A program made the translations under genes and the position numbers. From assembly GCF_030758315.1 (NCBI RefSeq), contig NZ_CP132336.1:3873001-3937000 (forward strand): 64,000 bases of DNA, in the 5' to 3' direction. The notes below the pieces were generated by a model. That model worked only from the letters and a program-made list of their open reading frames with translations. It was not told the origin of the DNA and did not search any database. This document shows positions 1 through 8,944 of the stretch, in pieces. Source of the stretch: Pararhizobium sp. IMCC3301 (GTDB lineage Bacteria; Pseudomonadota; Alphaproteobacteria; Rhizobiales; GCA-2746425). Numbering within the stretch: position 1 is the first letter of the stretch; every line of letters begins with the position of its first letter.

Positions 1-374
1 CCGCGCGCAGTGATTTTGCGCCCCCATCGGCGCTCGATTGTATCGTCCATCCCGATGACCACGGGACCCTCCGGCACGAGGCGGTCGATGATCATGGCCA
101 GCAGGCGCCGAGACATATCGCGAGACTCCCAGCGGGCGCGGTTAAGGAGCTGATGGTAGCTCGAAAAGTTTTTCGCCTCGGCGCGCCCGGTCATCCGCAG
201 GCAGGCGCTGACGGTGCGCTTGCCCGGGGCCAGCACGGCCCCCATGACCAGGACGAGCATGTGCTCCCAACTGGGCGCCGTGAAGCACGGGCGCAGCGCC
301 TGCAGCCAATCGCGCAGGATCTGGGGAACGGGATCGCCCGGAGACGGCGGCAAGAAGGGGGCATGATGTTTCAT
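1..374 (-). CDS. IS701-like DDE transposase, 5' part only
   Basis: This is the first ~124 codons of the transposase that is complete at 61558-62943 on the other strand; the rest lies beyond the left edge. The start was chosen by matching the ATG of the complete copy (residues MKHHAPFL). A TTG 54 bases further upstream (at 428) keeps the frame open and cannot be excluded. The visible part covers the N-terminal region and ends at the first catalytic segment, which reads VVIGMDDTIERR in the complete copy. Function as a DDE transposase is inferred from the complete copy. The gene is divergent from the passenger ORF at 457-756. Confidence 0.8.
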   Translation of the reverse strand, partial: MKHHAPFLPPSPGDPVPQILRDWLQALRPCFTAPSWEHMLVLVMGAVLAPGKRTVSACLRMTGRAEAKNFSSYHQLLNRARWESRDMSRRLLAMIIDRLVPEGPVVIGMDDTIERRWGRKITAR

Positions 375-456
375 CCCATGTTTCGAATCCCTTGTCGCTG
401 ACCATGCAAGCAGGCAAACCTGCGGCAAAGTGAATCACGTGCCCTGAGGTGTTCCT

Positions 457-756
457 ATGTATGATCGGCACATGCAGCATGACGAAATCGCCGTTCGCAT
501 CGAAGCCTTCGACGACGCCAATGGTGGTGGCGTCGGTTTTTACAAAGACAAGGGTGCCTACCATCTCTACCTGCTGGAGACGGAGGCGCCGATTGCCCGG
601 CTGAAGCCGACCGGCAACGGCAACGAAGTCCGGCTCGGATACTGGTCACACCGGCGCAAATGGGAGGATGTCGATGACATCGGCGGCGTCGTCATACCCC
701 TCGACGAGGCGCTCGAGTTCATAGCGAACGAGGGCATCTTCTGGCTCTGGACCTGA
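457..756 (+). CDS. IS passenger protein, DUF3024-like, 99 aa
   Basis: This small acidic protein of 99 residues has the core GVGFYKDKGAYHLYLL, then GYWSHRRKWEDV, then PLDEALEFIANE and a C-terminal FWLWT. It resembles the small DUF3024-like proteins often found beside transposases, but no biochemical function is known to me. It lies inside the IS701-like element, divergent from the transposase and just inside the terminal repeat, so it moves with the IS. The second copy at 61176-61475 (minus strand) is identical in translation, which argues that it is maintained as part of the element. The start is the first ATG; ATG at 472 (MQHDE) is an alternative. Confidence 0.65.
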   Translation: MYDRHMQHDEIAVRIEAFDDANGGGVGFYKDKGAYHLYLLETEAPIARLKPTGNGNEVRLGYWSHRRKWEDVDDIGGVVIPLDEALEFIANEGIFWLWT

Positions 757-783
757 CCACAAAAACGTACAAAGTCGAGATTA

Positions 784-1717
784 GAGCCCGACTCAAAATT
801 AATACCTAATGATTTCAAGTCCTTGCGATAAGGCGGGTGGTGCGCCGGATGGATGCGATGAGCAGCCAGGCCTCGGAAGATGCGATGGTTGCCTCCCAGT
901 CTTTTGCCAAGCGACGACACCTTCCAAGCCATGCAAATGTGCGCTCGACAACCCAGCGCCTTGCAATAACAACAAATCCTTTTGCGCCATCGGGGCGCTT
1001 GACGATCTCGATGGTCGGCCCATCCATGTTCTGAAGAACAGTTGTCAGCTTTTGCCCGGCATAACCGCCATCTGCGAACAGATGGGCAAGGCTGGGGAAG
1101 CTCTCTTTCGTATATGCGATGGCGTTCGGCGCGCCATCCCTGTCCTGTATATCGGCGGTGTGCATGATCGCACCCAGCATATTGCCTTGTGTATCAGTGA
1201 GGATGTGACGCTTGCGGCCTGTGATCTTCTTGCCCGCATCAAAGCCGCGCGGGCCGCCGCTTTCCGTGGTTTTCACGCTTTGGCTGTCGATCACACCCGC
1301 TGTCGGCTCTGCCGCTCGACCGGCCAAAAGGCGTGCGGACATGACCAGCGTTTCGTTGATGATGTCGAGCATGCCGCTGTCGCGTAATCGGTAGAAATAG
1401 TGCTGGACCGTTGTGAAGGGCGGGAAGTCTTTTGGCAGCATCGCCCACTGGCAACCCGACGCCGCTATATACTGGATCGCGTTCCATATTTGGCGCATCG
1501 GCCATTTGCGCGGTCGACCGACCTTGCTCGGCGCAGGCATGAACGGCGCGATCAACGCCCATTCCTCGTCCGTACAATCACTTGCATAGCGCAAGTGTCT
1601 GCGGTCATATTGCTTCCGAGTGATTTCAGTCCAAGCCATCCGATCCTCCATTGTCTTTGCAAACAACAGAGAATCACAACTTGCTGAAATCACTCAACAT
1701 AATTTTCGGTTGGCCTC
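784..1717 (-). mobile_element. IS5-family insertion sequence, apparently complete
   Basis: The ends form imperfect terminal inverted repeats. The left end begins GAGCCCGACTCAAAATTA and the right end, read inward on the minus strand, begins GAGGCCAACCGAAAATTA; both continue to a shared TGATTTCA. A TTA triplet flanks both ends (781-783 and 1718-1720), fitting the TNA target duplication of the IS1031-type branch. The element is 934 bp with one transposase gene. A fragment with the same left end recurs at 62962-63056 next to the second IS701-like copy. Confidence 0.8.
815..1639 (-). CDS. IS5-family transposase
   Basis: This 274-residue DDE transposase catalyses excision and insertion of the surrounding IS5-family element. 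The N-terminal DUF4096-type region contains DEEWALIAPFMP and GCQWAMLPKDFPPFTTVQ. Catalytic-core motifs are GVIDSQSVKT (first Asp), FADGGYAGQ (second Asp) and RRWVVERTFAWLGRCRRL with the final Glu. The start at MAWTEITRKQ is chosen because a GGAGG sits just upstream and the family usually begins there; in-frame ATGs exist further upstream (1651, 1693). The length is normal for the family and there are no stops or frameshifts, so it may be active. Its 3' end lies about 30 bp inside the left terminal repeat. Confidence 0.9.
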   Translation of the reverse strand: MAWTEITRKQYDRRHLRYASDCTDEEWALIAPFMPAPSKVGRPRKWPMRQIWNAIQYIAASGCQWAMLPKDFPPFTTVQHYFYRLRDSGMLDIINETLVMSARLLAGRAAEPTAGVIDSQSVKTTESGGPRGFDAGKKITGRKRHILTDTQGNMLGAIMHTADIQDRDGAPNAIAYTKESFPSLAHLFADGGYAGQKLTTVLQNMDGPTIEIVKRPDGAKGFVVIARRWVVERTFAWLGRCRRLAKDWEATIASSEAWLLIASIRRTTRLIART

Positions 1718-1924
1718 TTAGACATCTTGTTCTCCATTCATTAGGCACAGGTCTATCCCATGCCTGTACTGAGTGGAGCCCGGAGTTGCCGGGCGATATG
1801 TCTTTGCGGCCAGTAGTGCTTCCTTTTGACAGTAAGTCCAGCCAATTTCGGAGATGCGGGAAGCGGCCGTTCAGTCGTTTTGCGAAGTGGCGAAGAGCGC
1901 ACCTTCAAACAGTCGCGAACAAGG

Positions 1925-2242
1925 CTAATCCTTTAGCAGAATTGAGATCAAAAAACCGCCTGCTCCGATGCGTTTGAGCACACGGAGAGCGAGAAGAATT
2001 TCTCGCTCCTGGCGAAGAATTTCATTCTCTTTGCGTAACCGCGCCAGTTCCTTGTTCACATCCTCATGTGGCCCGGCCAGCAATTCAGCTTCCCGATAAA
2101 TCCGCTTCCACCGCGTCAATGTGGACAGACCGACGCCCAGTTCATCCGCAATCTGCGAAATCGTGCGCCCGCTGGTCTCAATGAGACGAACCGTCTCACG
2201 CTTGAATTCTTCCATAAATCCACGTCGTACTTCTTTGCTCAT
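1925..2242 (-). pseudogene. IS3-family OrfA transposase fragment
   Basis: The first ~80 residues are a typical IS3 OrfA: a helix-turn-helix (RRGFMEEFKRETVRLIE, then ISQIADELGVGLSTLTRW) followed by the leucine-zipper-like segment ELARLRKENEILRQEREI. After that the sequence leaves the family and runs on as LLALRVLKRIGAGG to a stop. The usual end of OrfA and all of OrfB (the DDE integrase part) are missing downstream. An AGGAGG precedes the ATG. It is therefore a truncated relic that could make only a DNA-binding fragment. Bases 1721-1924 beyond it hold nothing I can identify. Confidence 0.75.
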
Positions 2243-2342
2243 TGGAACCTCCTGAGTGTCAAAAACTATCAGAAAATCCCTCCACTTTTCACGGGCAAGT
2301 CCAGAGAGTTCCGGTCCCGCAAAATGAGGCCAAAGTCAGAAA

Positions 2343-3075
2343 TCACTGACCCACATGAGCCCAGTTTCTCATTTCGATTGATGTGATGACTTCTGGGTGA
2401 TGGATGAGATTGTTCCATGCATCGCATGCTGCATCGACGATAGCGGTGTAGTCTTTGAAGACGCAGTTTGAGAGCCAGTTTGCCCGAAGGTATTGCCAGA
2501 TGTTTTCGATCGGGTTCAGCTCTGGCGACTTTGACGGCAGCAGGATGATGGTGATGTTTTTGGGAATGTTGAGTTTGCCGGTCGAGTGCCAGCCTGCGCG
2601 ATCCATCAGCACCACTGCATTGGCCTTGCGGGTGACATATTTGCTGATCTCATCGAGGTGCAATTGCATCGCTTCGGTATTGGTGGAGGGCAGGACCAAT
2701 GCCGCACCTGTTCCGCGCTTCGGACAAATGGCACCGAACAGGTAGGTGTTCTGGTAACGCTGATCGGCAGGCAGGCGTGGTCGAGTTCCTTTCTTCGCCC
2801 AGATACGGACGCGTCCGTTCTTTTGTCCAATACGGGCTTCGTCCTGGAACCACACCTCAATTGGCGTGCCATCCGGCAGGTCGGCTATGTGGGTTGCGAG
2901 CGTGTTGGCGAAGTTTTTTTGAAAGCCTCAATCACCTGTGGATCTTGAGCTGGATGCTGCGGACGGCCCGAGATATGGGAAAAGCCGAGTTCCGCCAGAT
3001 AATCGGAGACGACACTTTGAGAGCATGTTACCCCGAACCGTTCGCTGATTATCCGAACCAGATAGAGCTGGCCGG
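2343..3075 (-). pseudogene. IS630-family transposase, 5'-truncated and frameshifted
   Basis: This remnant of an IS630 (mariner-like) transposase reads in two frames. The upstream frame begins within the winged-helix region (YLVRIISERFGVTCSQ, then ELGFSHISGRPQHPAQD) and reaches EAFKK. The downstream frame continues exactly as the family does (DGTPIEVWFQDEARIG, VLMDRAGWH, SPELNPIENIW), giving the complete D-D-E set. The switch falls in a run of seven adenines on the coding strand (2914-2920); one more A would restore a single frame. The N-terminus before about residue 60 of a normal protein is missing where IS481-like sequence begins. Confidence 0.8.
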
Positions 3076-3089
3076 GTTTGTTTGAACAG

Positions 3090-3535
3090 CTTTGCTGCGT
3101 CGTTAAGTGGATTCCTGCCAGGTTGGTTTTCGTTGTTGATGCGATTTGGGGGGTGACGCAGGCGCGTACCGCGAGGCAACCGGATAACGCCATGACGCTT
3201 GAGTATCCGAGAGACCGTAACGTCTGATATCTTGATGTCGTGATAGCGGGCCAGTTACCAGACGATGCGCATTGGCCCAAGATAGTATTTCTTCCGCAGA
3301 TGAAGAACCTTCTCCTCGATCTCAATGGGAGTCCGATTGGAATGCCACTTCGGAATTGTGGGTCGATTAATCCAGCCTGTTTCGCCATGCTTTGATAGGC
3401 AGCGCGCCATCGATAAAAGCTGCTTTTGCCAACGCCAAAATACCGACAGGTTTATACTACAGAACCAACCTCTTCAGCATGGCGCAGAATACGAAGTTTG
3501 CGGTGAATCTCGCTTGATCCTTGTTCATGAACATC
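3090..3535 (-). pseudogene. IS481-family transposase remnant
   Basis: Read in several frames, this segment gives the N-terminal part of an integrase-type transposase: MNKDQARFTANFVFCAMLKR, GILALAKAAFIDGALPIKAW, then IEIEEKVLHLRKKYYLGPMR and YHDIKISDVTVSRILKRHG followed by RLPRGTRLR. This matches the DNA-binding part of IS481/IS3-type integrases. It has at least one frameshift, an in-frame TAA where the family has Tyr (MRIVW-stop-LARYH, near 3255), and another stop after LKRLVL. The catalytic half is absent. It abuts the IS630 relic, so one event probably truncated both. Confidence 0.65.
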
Positions 3536-3598
3536 TCCTTCATCCCAGAACTGGGAGGTTAATGGAAATGTCCCGCGAGTAACGACATATCTACATGA

Positions 3599-5266
3599 TT
3601 ATTCATTTGCCGGTTTGAATGGCGGTGCTCCTGTTGGCTTGAGGCTGCTGAATGGTTTGCCTGTGGTCTCTTCGTATTCGGCCTCGTCCCAGAATCCCAT
3701 CAGGATGCCACGTTCTGCTGCGTTTCCTTGCCTTGCCAGGACGTTTGCAGTTGCTGTGATCCGCGTGTGATGTTGCATTGACCAAGACAGGAGAGCCTGT
3801 TCCATGTCAGTACGAATCTGCTTGTGTTCGGGTGCGTCACTCCTACCCAAATTGGTGAACTCGTTTGGATCGGATTCAAGGTCAAACAGGATCGGAGGAA
3901 AGCCTTCGCAACGGATATATTTCCAGCGCCCGTCAAAAATCATGACCGTGCGAGCATTTTCTTGCGAGACCTTCAGGGTGCGGGCCATTTCAGAGCTGGA
4001 ATAATCATGCTCGCTTATGGCGTAGCGTCGCGAAAAACCATCTGTTGCATGGAGCAGAGGGGTCAGATCACGGCCTTCAATGACATGTGGTTTGGGCGCG
4101 CAGCCCATCGCTGCCATGAAGGTGGGCGCAAGGTCGATCATCTCGACCAACGCGTTGGATGTCGTCCCGCGCGTTTTGTCTGCCTCGAATCGGGGATCTG
4201 CGATGATCAGGGGCACTTTCGCCGCGACGTCATGGTAGAAATCCTTGTCACCCATCCAGTGGTCACCCATGTAATCCCCGTGGTCCGAGGTGAAGGCAAT
4301 GATGGTGTTGTCCGTCAAACCTTTTTCATCCAGCCACGCGAACAGCCGCCCAAGATTGTCGTCCAGTTGTTTGATCAGGCCCATATAGGCCGGGATCACG
4401 TGTTCGCGCACGTGGTCCCGGGAAAAGCTGCGGCAAATCCGGGACTGCTGATAGGCGCGCAACAATGGATGATCTGTGTCCCGCTCGGTCGGAGATCTTA
4501 TCGGGTCCACAATGTGCTCGGGGCCGTACATATCGTGATAGGGCGAAGGCACAATATAGGGCCAATGGGGCTTGATATAGCTCAGGTGACAGAGCCACGG
4601 TTTGTCGCTCTCCACCGCCTGTTCCATAAAGTTCATCGCCCGGTTGGTCATGTAGGCCGTTTCCGAGTGTTCTTCGGGCACGTTGGCCGGCAGGCGCGAA
4701 TTCTTGAGCAGCCATGCCGACATCAAATTGCCATCCGCGTCCAGGCCGGAATTAGCAAAATCCTCCCAAGGATTGTCGGACTTATATCCATGACTGACCA
4801 GATAATCGTCATAGGCTGACCATTGCTGGCCGGGACCGTCGGGATGAAGCCCATCGTCCCGTTCAAACGGTTCAAAGCCACATTCGGAAACACGCAATCC
4901 GATTTCGCTCGCCGGATCAATACCAAGCCATGCCATGCCCTCACGATCCGCTGTCATATGGGTTTTGCCCACCAGAACCGCCCGCGCGCCTGTTTCGCGC
5001 AGATGATCGCCGAGTGTCGGTTCGCCCACGCGCAGCGGTGTGCCGTTCCATGTGGAGCCATGGCTGCGGACGTAGCGTCCGGTATAAGCGGACATGCGCG
5101 ATGGTCCGCACACTGGCGATTGCACGTAGGTATTGGTAAACCGTACGCCGCGCGCCGCCAGAGCGTCAATATGGGGAGTGTGCAGATGGGGGTGCCCGTA
5201 GCAGCTGAGATAGTCGAACCGCAACTGGTCTGCCATGATCCACAACACATTTGGTGTATCAGTCAT
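3599..5266 (-). CDS. Type I sulfatase / phosphonate-monoester-hydrolase-like enzyme
   Basis: This 555-residue alkaline-phosphatase-superfamily hydrolase probably cleaves sulfate or phosphonate monoesters in the cytoplasm; no signal peptide is visible. The metal site begins at NVLWIMADQLRFD (Asp13). The maturation motif is PVCGPSR, with Cys53 the residue normally converted to formylglycine. The later metal motif is FTSDHGDYMGDH. The segments KPHWPYIVPSPYHDMYGPE and PPILFDLESDPNEFTNL, together with the long C-terminal tail, resemble bacterial phosphonate monoester hydrolases more than choline sulfatases, so the physiological ester is uncertain. No formylglycine-generating enzyme is encoded in the window. 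The neighbouring genes of module A read in the same direction about 200 bp upstream. Confidence 0.85.
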   Translation of the reverse strand: MTDTPNVLWIMADQLRFDYLSCYGHPHLHTPHIDALAARGVRFTNTYVQSPVCGPSRMSAYTGRYVRSHGSTWNGTPLRVGEPTLGDHLRETGARAVLVGKTHMTADREGMAWLGIDPASEIGLRVSECGFEPFERDDGLHPDGPGQQWSAYDDYLVSHGYKSDNPWEDFANSGLDADGNLMSAWLLKNSRLPANVPEEHSETAYMTNRAMNFMEQAVESDKPWLCHLSYIKPHWPYIVPSPYHDMYGPEHIVDPIRSPTERDTDHPLLRAYQQSRICRSFSRDHVREHVIPAYMGLIKQLDDNLGRLFAWLDEKGLTDNTIIAFTSDHGDYMGDHWMGDKDFYHDVAAKVPLIIADPRFEADKTRGTTSNALVEMIDLAPTFMAAMGCAPKPHVIEGRDLTPLLHATDGFSRRYAISEHDYSSSEMARTLKVSQENARTVMIFDGRWKYIRCEGFPPILFDLESDPNEFTNLGRSDAPEHKQIRTDMEQALLSWSMQHHTRITATANVLARQGNAAERGILMGFWDEAEYEETTGKPFSSLKPTGAPPFKPANE

Positions 5267-5468
5267 TCTATGTGCTCTCTTTCTATTGTCGTCTAACGGG
5301 GCCGCGCAACATACCCTATTTCCTGTTCAGCAGATTGATAGAAATCGCGATTTCCTGCGCCGAGAATTCAGCCCGTAAAGCATTACACTTCTGCGTCAGC
5401 ACTGCGGCAACAGTTTGCCACGCCGCGCCGGATCAGGGCGCGGATATCGGCGGACATAGCTTGTCGCA

Positions 5469-6314
5469 CTATCCCAGTTCCGGCCCCGCGATTGCGAACA
5501 GCCGGCCTGGATCACCGGCGGGTGTCGGCGCGCCCAGATACATGCGGGTGAATGGCCGCTCGACCACGAAACCCCGAGCCTCCAACAATGCACTGAAACC
5601 AGAGTGGGCATCACAGGCGTCGATCACCAACGCCTCGCCGAATTGCGTCAGTGCGGTGTCCAGCAGGCACCCGGCGGTGGCCGTGTCGGTTGCACAAAGC
5701 GGGCCGATTTGGCGGGCGTTGCGCCCCATCCGATGCAGCAAAAAGCCGGTGTCACCGGCAATCCAGCCCAAGGGGTCGGTGCGGTTACACAGGTCCTGGA
5801 TAAGTTTGGGGCGGGGCGCGCCGAAGATCTCTGCATCCAGCGCTGCAATCCGTGCCAGATCGTCTTGCCCTGCGATGTTGACGCCAGCCGCGACCTTGCC
5901 AGCGGGCGCACGGGCCGGGCGGCGCCAGCGCGAAATCCGCTCGGTGCCAGTAAATCCGAGGCGTTCATACACCGGCTGTCCCGCAGGTGTCGCGTCCAAC
6001 CCCGCAACCCGGCTCGCATCGCGCAATTCAGCGATGCAATCGTCCAGCAGTCGGGTTGCGCAGCCGCGTTTGCGCCATTCGTCCGCCACAAGAACCATGC
6101 CGATCCAGCCGAGGCTGTTGCCATGAGGCAGGGTCAGAGCGCTTGCGACGATGCGTCCTGTCTCATCGGCCAACCCACGCCCGTTGCCGAGCGCCAACAT
6201 CATCTTCCAGTCCTGTGGCGTCTGGTTCCAGCCGGCTTCATTGACCAGCGCCATAAGGTCGGGCAGGTCATCCGGCGTCAGCGCGCGCAACGCTGGGGCG
6301 TCAATATCTTCCAT
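5469..6314 (-). CDS. GNAT-family N-acetyltransferase, two-domain
   Basis: This protein of about 281 residues has an N-terminal GNAT fold: [19 protein letters not shown], then [20 protein letters not shown], whose V-x-x-x-RKRGCAT stretch is the acetyl-CoA pyrophosphate loop. A second C-terminal GNAT-like half (Acetyltransf_18 type) ends with the pattern [19 protein letters not shown]. It should acylate a small amine or similar acceptor; the substrate is unknown. It overlaps the 3' end of the epimerase gene, so the two are cotranscribed and probably translationally coupled. The start is the ATG at 6314 (MEDIDAPAL); an in-frame ATG at 6326 adds four residues. Confidence 0.75.
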   Translation of the reverse strand: MEDIDAPALRALTPDDLPDLMALVNEAGWNQTPQDWKMMLALGNGRGLADETGRIVASALTLPHGNSLGWIGMVLVADEWRKRGCATRLLDDCIAELRDASRVAGLDATPAGQPVYERLGFTGTERISRWRRPARAPAGKVAAGVNIAGQDDLARIAALDAEIFGAPRPKLIQDLCNRTDPLGWIAGDTGFLLHRMGRNARQIGPLCATDTATAGCLLDTALTQFGEALVIDACDAHSGFSALLEARGFVVERPFTRMYLGAPTPAGDPGRLFAIAGPELG

Positions 6315-7344
6315 CCCGGACCTCAAATTTGGTCGGCTTGCCGTGGGTCGGCTTGTCGTGTGTCACCCAATCGGCGGTCCAGCGCATCATCCGGTCGAGT
6401 GGCACCCGGGGATAACCGAACAGCCCCAATGCGCGCGCCGAATTGTTGAGCCAGCCGGTCGGTGCCTCTTCCCCGACGATTTTGGCGGGCCGGTCCAGTA
6501 ACTCGCCGAAACGCTTTGCCGCCCAGCGGATCGAAACCGTCTCGGGACCACTGACGTTCAGGGGGCTTGTGGGTGTCGTGCAATGCGCCAATGCGCGCAG
6601 CACCTGCGCGTTGGCGTCGCCCTGCCAGATCATGTTGGCATGACCCGTGGTCACGTCGATCTCTTCGCCCGCCGCGACCTTGCTGGCGATGTCGTGCAGC
6701 ACACCATAGCGCATGTCGATGGCATAGTTCAGGCGGATCAGCCGTCCCGGCGTACCATGAAGGGCCGAGAAATACTGGAACATCCGCTCGCGTCCGACGC
6801 AGGACTGGGCGTATTCGCCAGGCGGATCGGGTGGCACGTCTTCGGTCGAGCCCTGGCTGTCGGTGGGAACGAAGGGATAGACGCAACCGGTAGACATGGC
6901 GACGATCCGCGCCTTGGCATAGCGTTCGGCGACGAGAGCGGGCAGGTGCACGTTCATGGCCCATGTCAGGCCGGGATTGTCGTTTGCCCCGAACTTGTGC
7001 CCGGCCATGAAAACCACATTGGCAGCATCGGGCAGGGCGGCCAGCGCGTCACGGTCCAACAGATCCGCCGCGATGGTCGAAACACCGTGGGCGTCGAGAC
7101 GTTTGCGCTCATTTTTGTTCGAGTAACGCGACACCGCATAAACGGTCTTGTCCGGCGCCGCGTTTTGCGCCAGGCGCGCCAGGGTCGGCCCCATCTTGCC
7201 CCCTGCACCAAGAATTGCGATATCGCCGTCAAGTTTGGCCAGATCTGCGATCAATCCAGCGTCGGGGACGGTCAGAAACTGCTCCAGCGCCTCTATGTCT
7301 TCGAACATATCAGGCAGGGCGATGCCATCTGATTGTGTGTTCAT
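6301..7344 (-). CDS. NAD-dependent epimerase/dehydratase family protein
   Basis: This 347-residue Rossmann-fold enzyme has the nucleotide-binding motif [10 protein letters not shown] (Gly46-Gly52). The active-site Ser/Thr region is [11 protein letters not shown], and the catalytic Tyr is in [11 protein letters not shown]. The position that is Lys in the usual YxxxK motif is Cys here (Tyr178, Cys182). Likely chemistry is NAD-dependent oxidation, epimerisation or dehydration of a sugar or sugar acid. The gene is divergent from the PHP hydrolase gene; a perfect palindrome (7397-7412) in the shared intergenic region probably controls both. It is followed by the overlapping GNAT gene. Confidence 0.8.
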   Translation of the reverse strand: MNTQSDGIALPDMFEDIEALEQFLTVPDAGLIADLAKLDGDIAILGAGGKMGPTLARLAQNAAPDKTVYAVSRYSNKNERKRLDAHGVSTIAADLLDRDALAALPDAANVVFMAGHKFGANDNPGLTWAMNVHLPALVAERYAKARIVAMSTGCVYPFVPTDSQGSTEDVPPDPPGEYAQSCVGRERMFQYFSALHGTPGRLIRLNYAIDMRYGVLHDIASKVAAGEEIDVTTGHANMIWQGDANAQVLRALAHCTTPTSPLNVSGPETVSIRWAAKRFGELLDRPAKIVGEEAPTGWLNNSARALGLFGYPRVPLDRMMRWTADWVTHDKPTHGKPTKFEVRDGRY

Positions 7345-7396
7345 ATGATCTCCGCCGCTTGAATGGAAAGGACCAATGCGCTAATTGTGGTCTTTA

Positions 7397-7412
7397 TCAA
7401 CCATCTGGTTGA
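7397..7412. promoter_or_regulatory. Operator palindrome, probable TetR site 1
   Basis: TCAACCATCTGGTTGA is a perfect inverted repeat with 7-base arms around a TC centre. It lies 34 bases before the PHP-hydrolase start and 52 bases from the divergent epimerase start. A near-identical palindrome occurs at 9678-9693 downstream of the TetR gene and before tctC. No other such pair was noticed in the window, so the TetR-type protein encoded between them is the likely ligand. Confidence 0.7.
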
Positions 7413-7446
7413 AAACTGCCACAGGGCAAGAGGATAGGCAAGCGTC

Positions 7447-8934
7447 ATGACTTCGCAATATCAGATTCTCTATGGTGATATTCACAACCACAATGCGCTT
7501 GGTTATGGCGTCGGGTCACTGGAACGGGCCATCGATATCGCGCGTCATCACCTGGACTTCTTTTCGTTCACCGGCCATTCTCATTGGCACGATATGGAAC
7601 CGATGGAAGGCGGACGCGAGGCGCATTGGCTGAACGGATTCCGCCGGCTGGAAGAGGGCTGGCCCGCCGTCCAGAATCTGATCGCCGATGCGAATGGCGT
7701 TGATGATTTCAGCGCTTTTCTGGGGTTTGAGTGGCATTCCAGCACGTTCGGTGACCAATGCGTCGTCTTCCCTGAAGATTACCGCCCGCTGATCCGCCCC
7801 AATGACATCGAGACATTGCGCGGGTTCTGCCGGCAAGAGCGCGCGCTCATGATCCCCCATCATCTGGCCTATCCCAAGGGACACCGCGGCGTGAACTGGG
7901 ATGTCTTCAACTGTGACTGTTCGCCCGTGGTCGAGATTTTTTCGGAACACGGCAATTCCGAAGACGACCGTGGAGCGTTTCCTTTCTTTAACCACTCCAT
8001 GGGCGGGCGCGAGACGACGAACACGGTCGCCCATGCGCTCGACTCCGGGTTGCGGTTCGGGTTCGTGGCCTCGTCCGACAGCCACAGCGGCTTTCCGGGG
8101 GCGCATGGCGAAGGACTGATGGCAGCGCTGGTCAAGGAAAACACACGCGACGCGATTCTGGACGCGATCCGCGCGCGGCGCACTTATGCGCTGACAGGCG
8201 ATCGGATCGGGATCGACTTTGCCGCCGACGGAGCGCCCATGGGGACGTTCCTTGGCGCACGTGACAGTATCGAGATCGCCTATGATGTACGGGGGCGAGA
8301 CGAAATGGACGTCGTTGAAATCATCTCGGGCGGCGAGATCGTACATCGCGAATTTGCTCCCCCCGCGCGGCTCGGCGGCGATACCTTTGCCGAACCTGTG
8401 CAACTCCGGTTGGAATGGGGCTGGGGGCCATGGGGCGATCTGGCGCTCGAACGAACCTGCGATTGGGAGATGGAAGTCGTGGTACAGGAAGGACGATTAC
8501 TCAACTTCTGGCCTTGCCTGCAATCGGGGCCATTTGACGAAGATCGTCGTCACCGTATCACACGCAATGGGAGTGACGGTCTTTCGATCCGGTCTTTCAC
8601 CTCGCGCCGGGATGCTTATCGAGGCAATCCGAACCAGAGCGCGATTTTGGAGATCGCCGGGGATGCGCAGACTAAGGTAGCCCTGTCGCTGCGTCAGCCA
8701 GTCGAGCAGAAAAGTGAAATGTCTTTGGCGGATCTCGAATTGACTTCGAAGAATTTTTTTACCGGGCCGTTTCCGAAGGAAGCCTATCAATGGCACCGAT
8801 TGGTGCCTCTGAACGCCTCACGCATCGCGGGGCGTTGCAACATACCGTTGCAGGGTGGCCAAGGCCATGTTTACCTGCGCGCCCGTCAGGCCAACGGGCA
8901 ATTGGCATGGGCAAGCCCCGTGTTTGTGGGTTAG
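7447..8934 (+). CDS. PHP-type metallohydrolase (DUF3604-like)
   Basis: This 495-residue cytoplasmic protein has PHP-family metal motifs: YGDIHNHN near the N-terminus (His13, His15), FTGHSHWHD around residues 36-44, and SSDSHSGFPGAHGEG around residue 215. The histidines and aspartates should bind two or three divalent metals for hydrolysis of a phosphate or other ester. The middle and C-terminal parts look like beta-rich substrate-binding domains, as in DUF3604 proteins. The actual substrate is unknown. It is the first gene rightward from the operator at 7397-7412 and is followed by the tetR-like gene after 10 bases, so it probably belongs to the same catabolic regulon. Confidence 0.75.
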   Translation: MTSQYQILYGDIHNHNALGYGVGSLERAIDIARHHLDFFSFTGHSHWHDMEPMEGGREAHWLNGFRRLEEGWPAVQNLIADANGVDDFSAFLGFEWHSSTFGDQCVVFPEDYRPLIRPNDIETLRGFCRQERALMIPHHLAYPKGHRGVNWDVFNCDCSPVVEIFSEHGNSEDDRGAFPFFNHSMGGRETTNTVAHALDSGLRFGFVASSDSHSGFPGAHGEGLMAALVKENTRDAILDAIRARRTYALTGDRIGIDFAADGAPMGTFLGARDSIEIAYDVRGRDEMDVVEIISGGEIVHREFAPPARLGGDTFAEPVQLRLEWGWGPWGDLALERTCDWEMEVVVQEGRLLNFWPCLQSGPFDEDRRHRITRNGSDGLSIRSFTSRRDAYRGNPNQSAILEIAGDAQTKVALSLRQPVEQKSEMSLADLELTSKNFFTGPFPKEAYQWHRLVPLNASRIAGRCNIPLQGGQGHVYLRARQANGQLAWASPVFVG

Positions 8935-8944
8935 AACCGACGTT

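Larger units (their letters stand above)
1..779 (-). mobile_element. IS701-like insertion sequence, partial left copy
   Basis: This is the inverted counterpart of the complete element at 61153-62957: base x here pairs with base 61932-x there. Over the shared stretch every overlapping translation is identical, including the 99-residue passenger protein and the start of the transposase. The outer end carries the terminal inverted repeat GTACAAAGTCGAG, ending at 779. The window edge cuts the element inside the transposase gene. The near-perfect identity implies recent duplication. An IS5-family element begins only four bases beyond the end. Confidence 0.85.
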
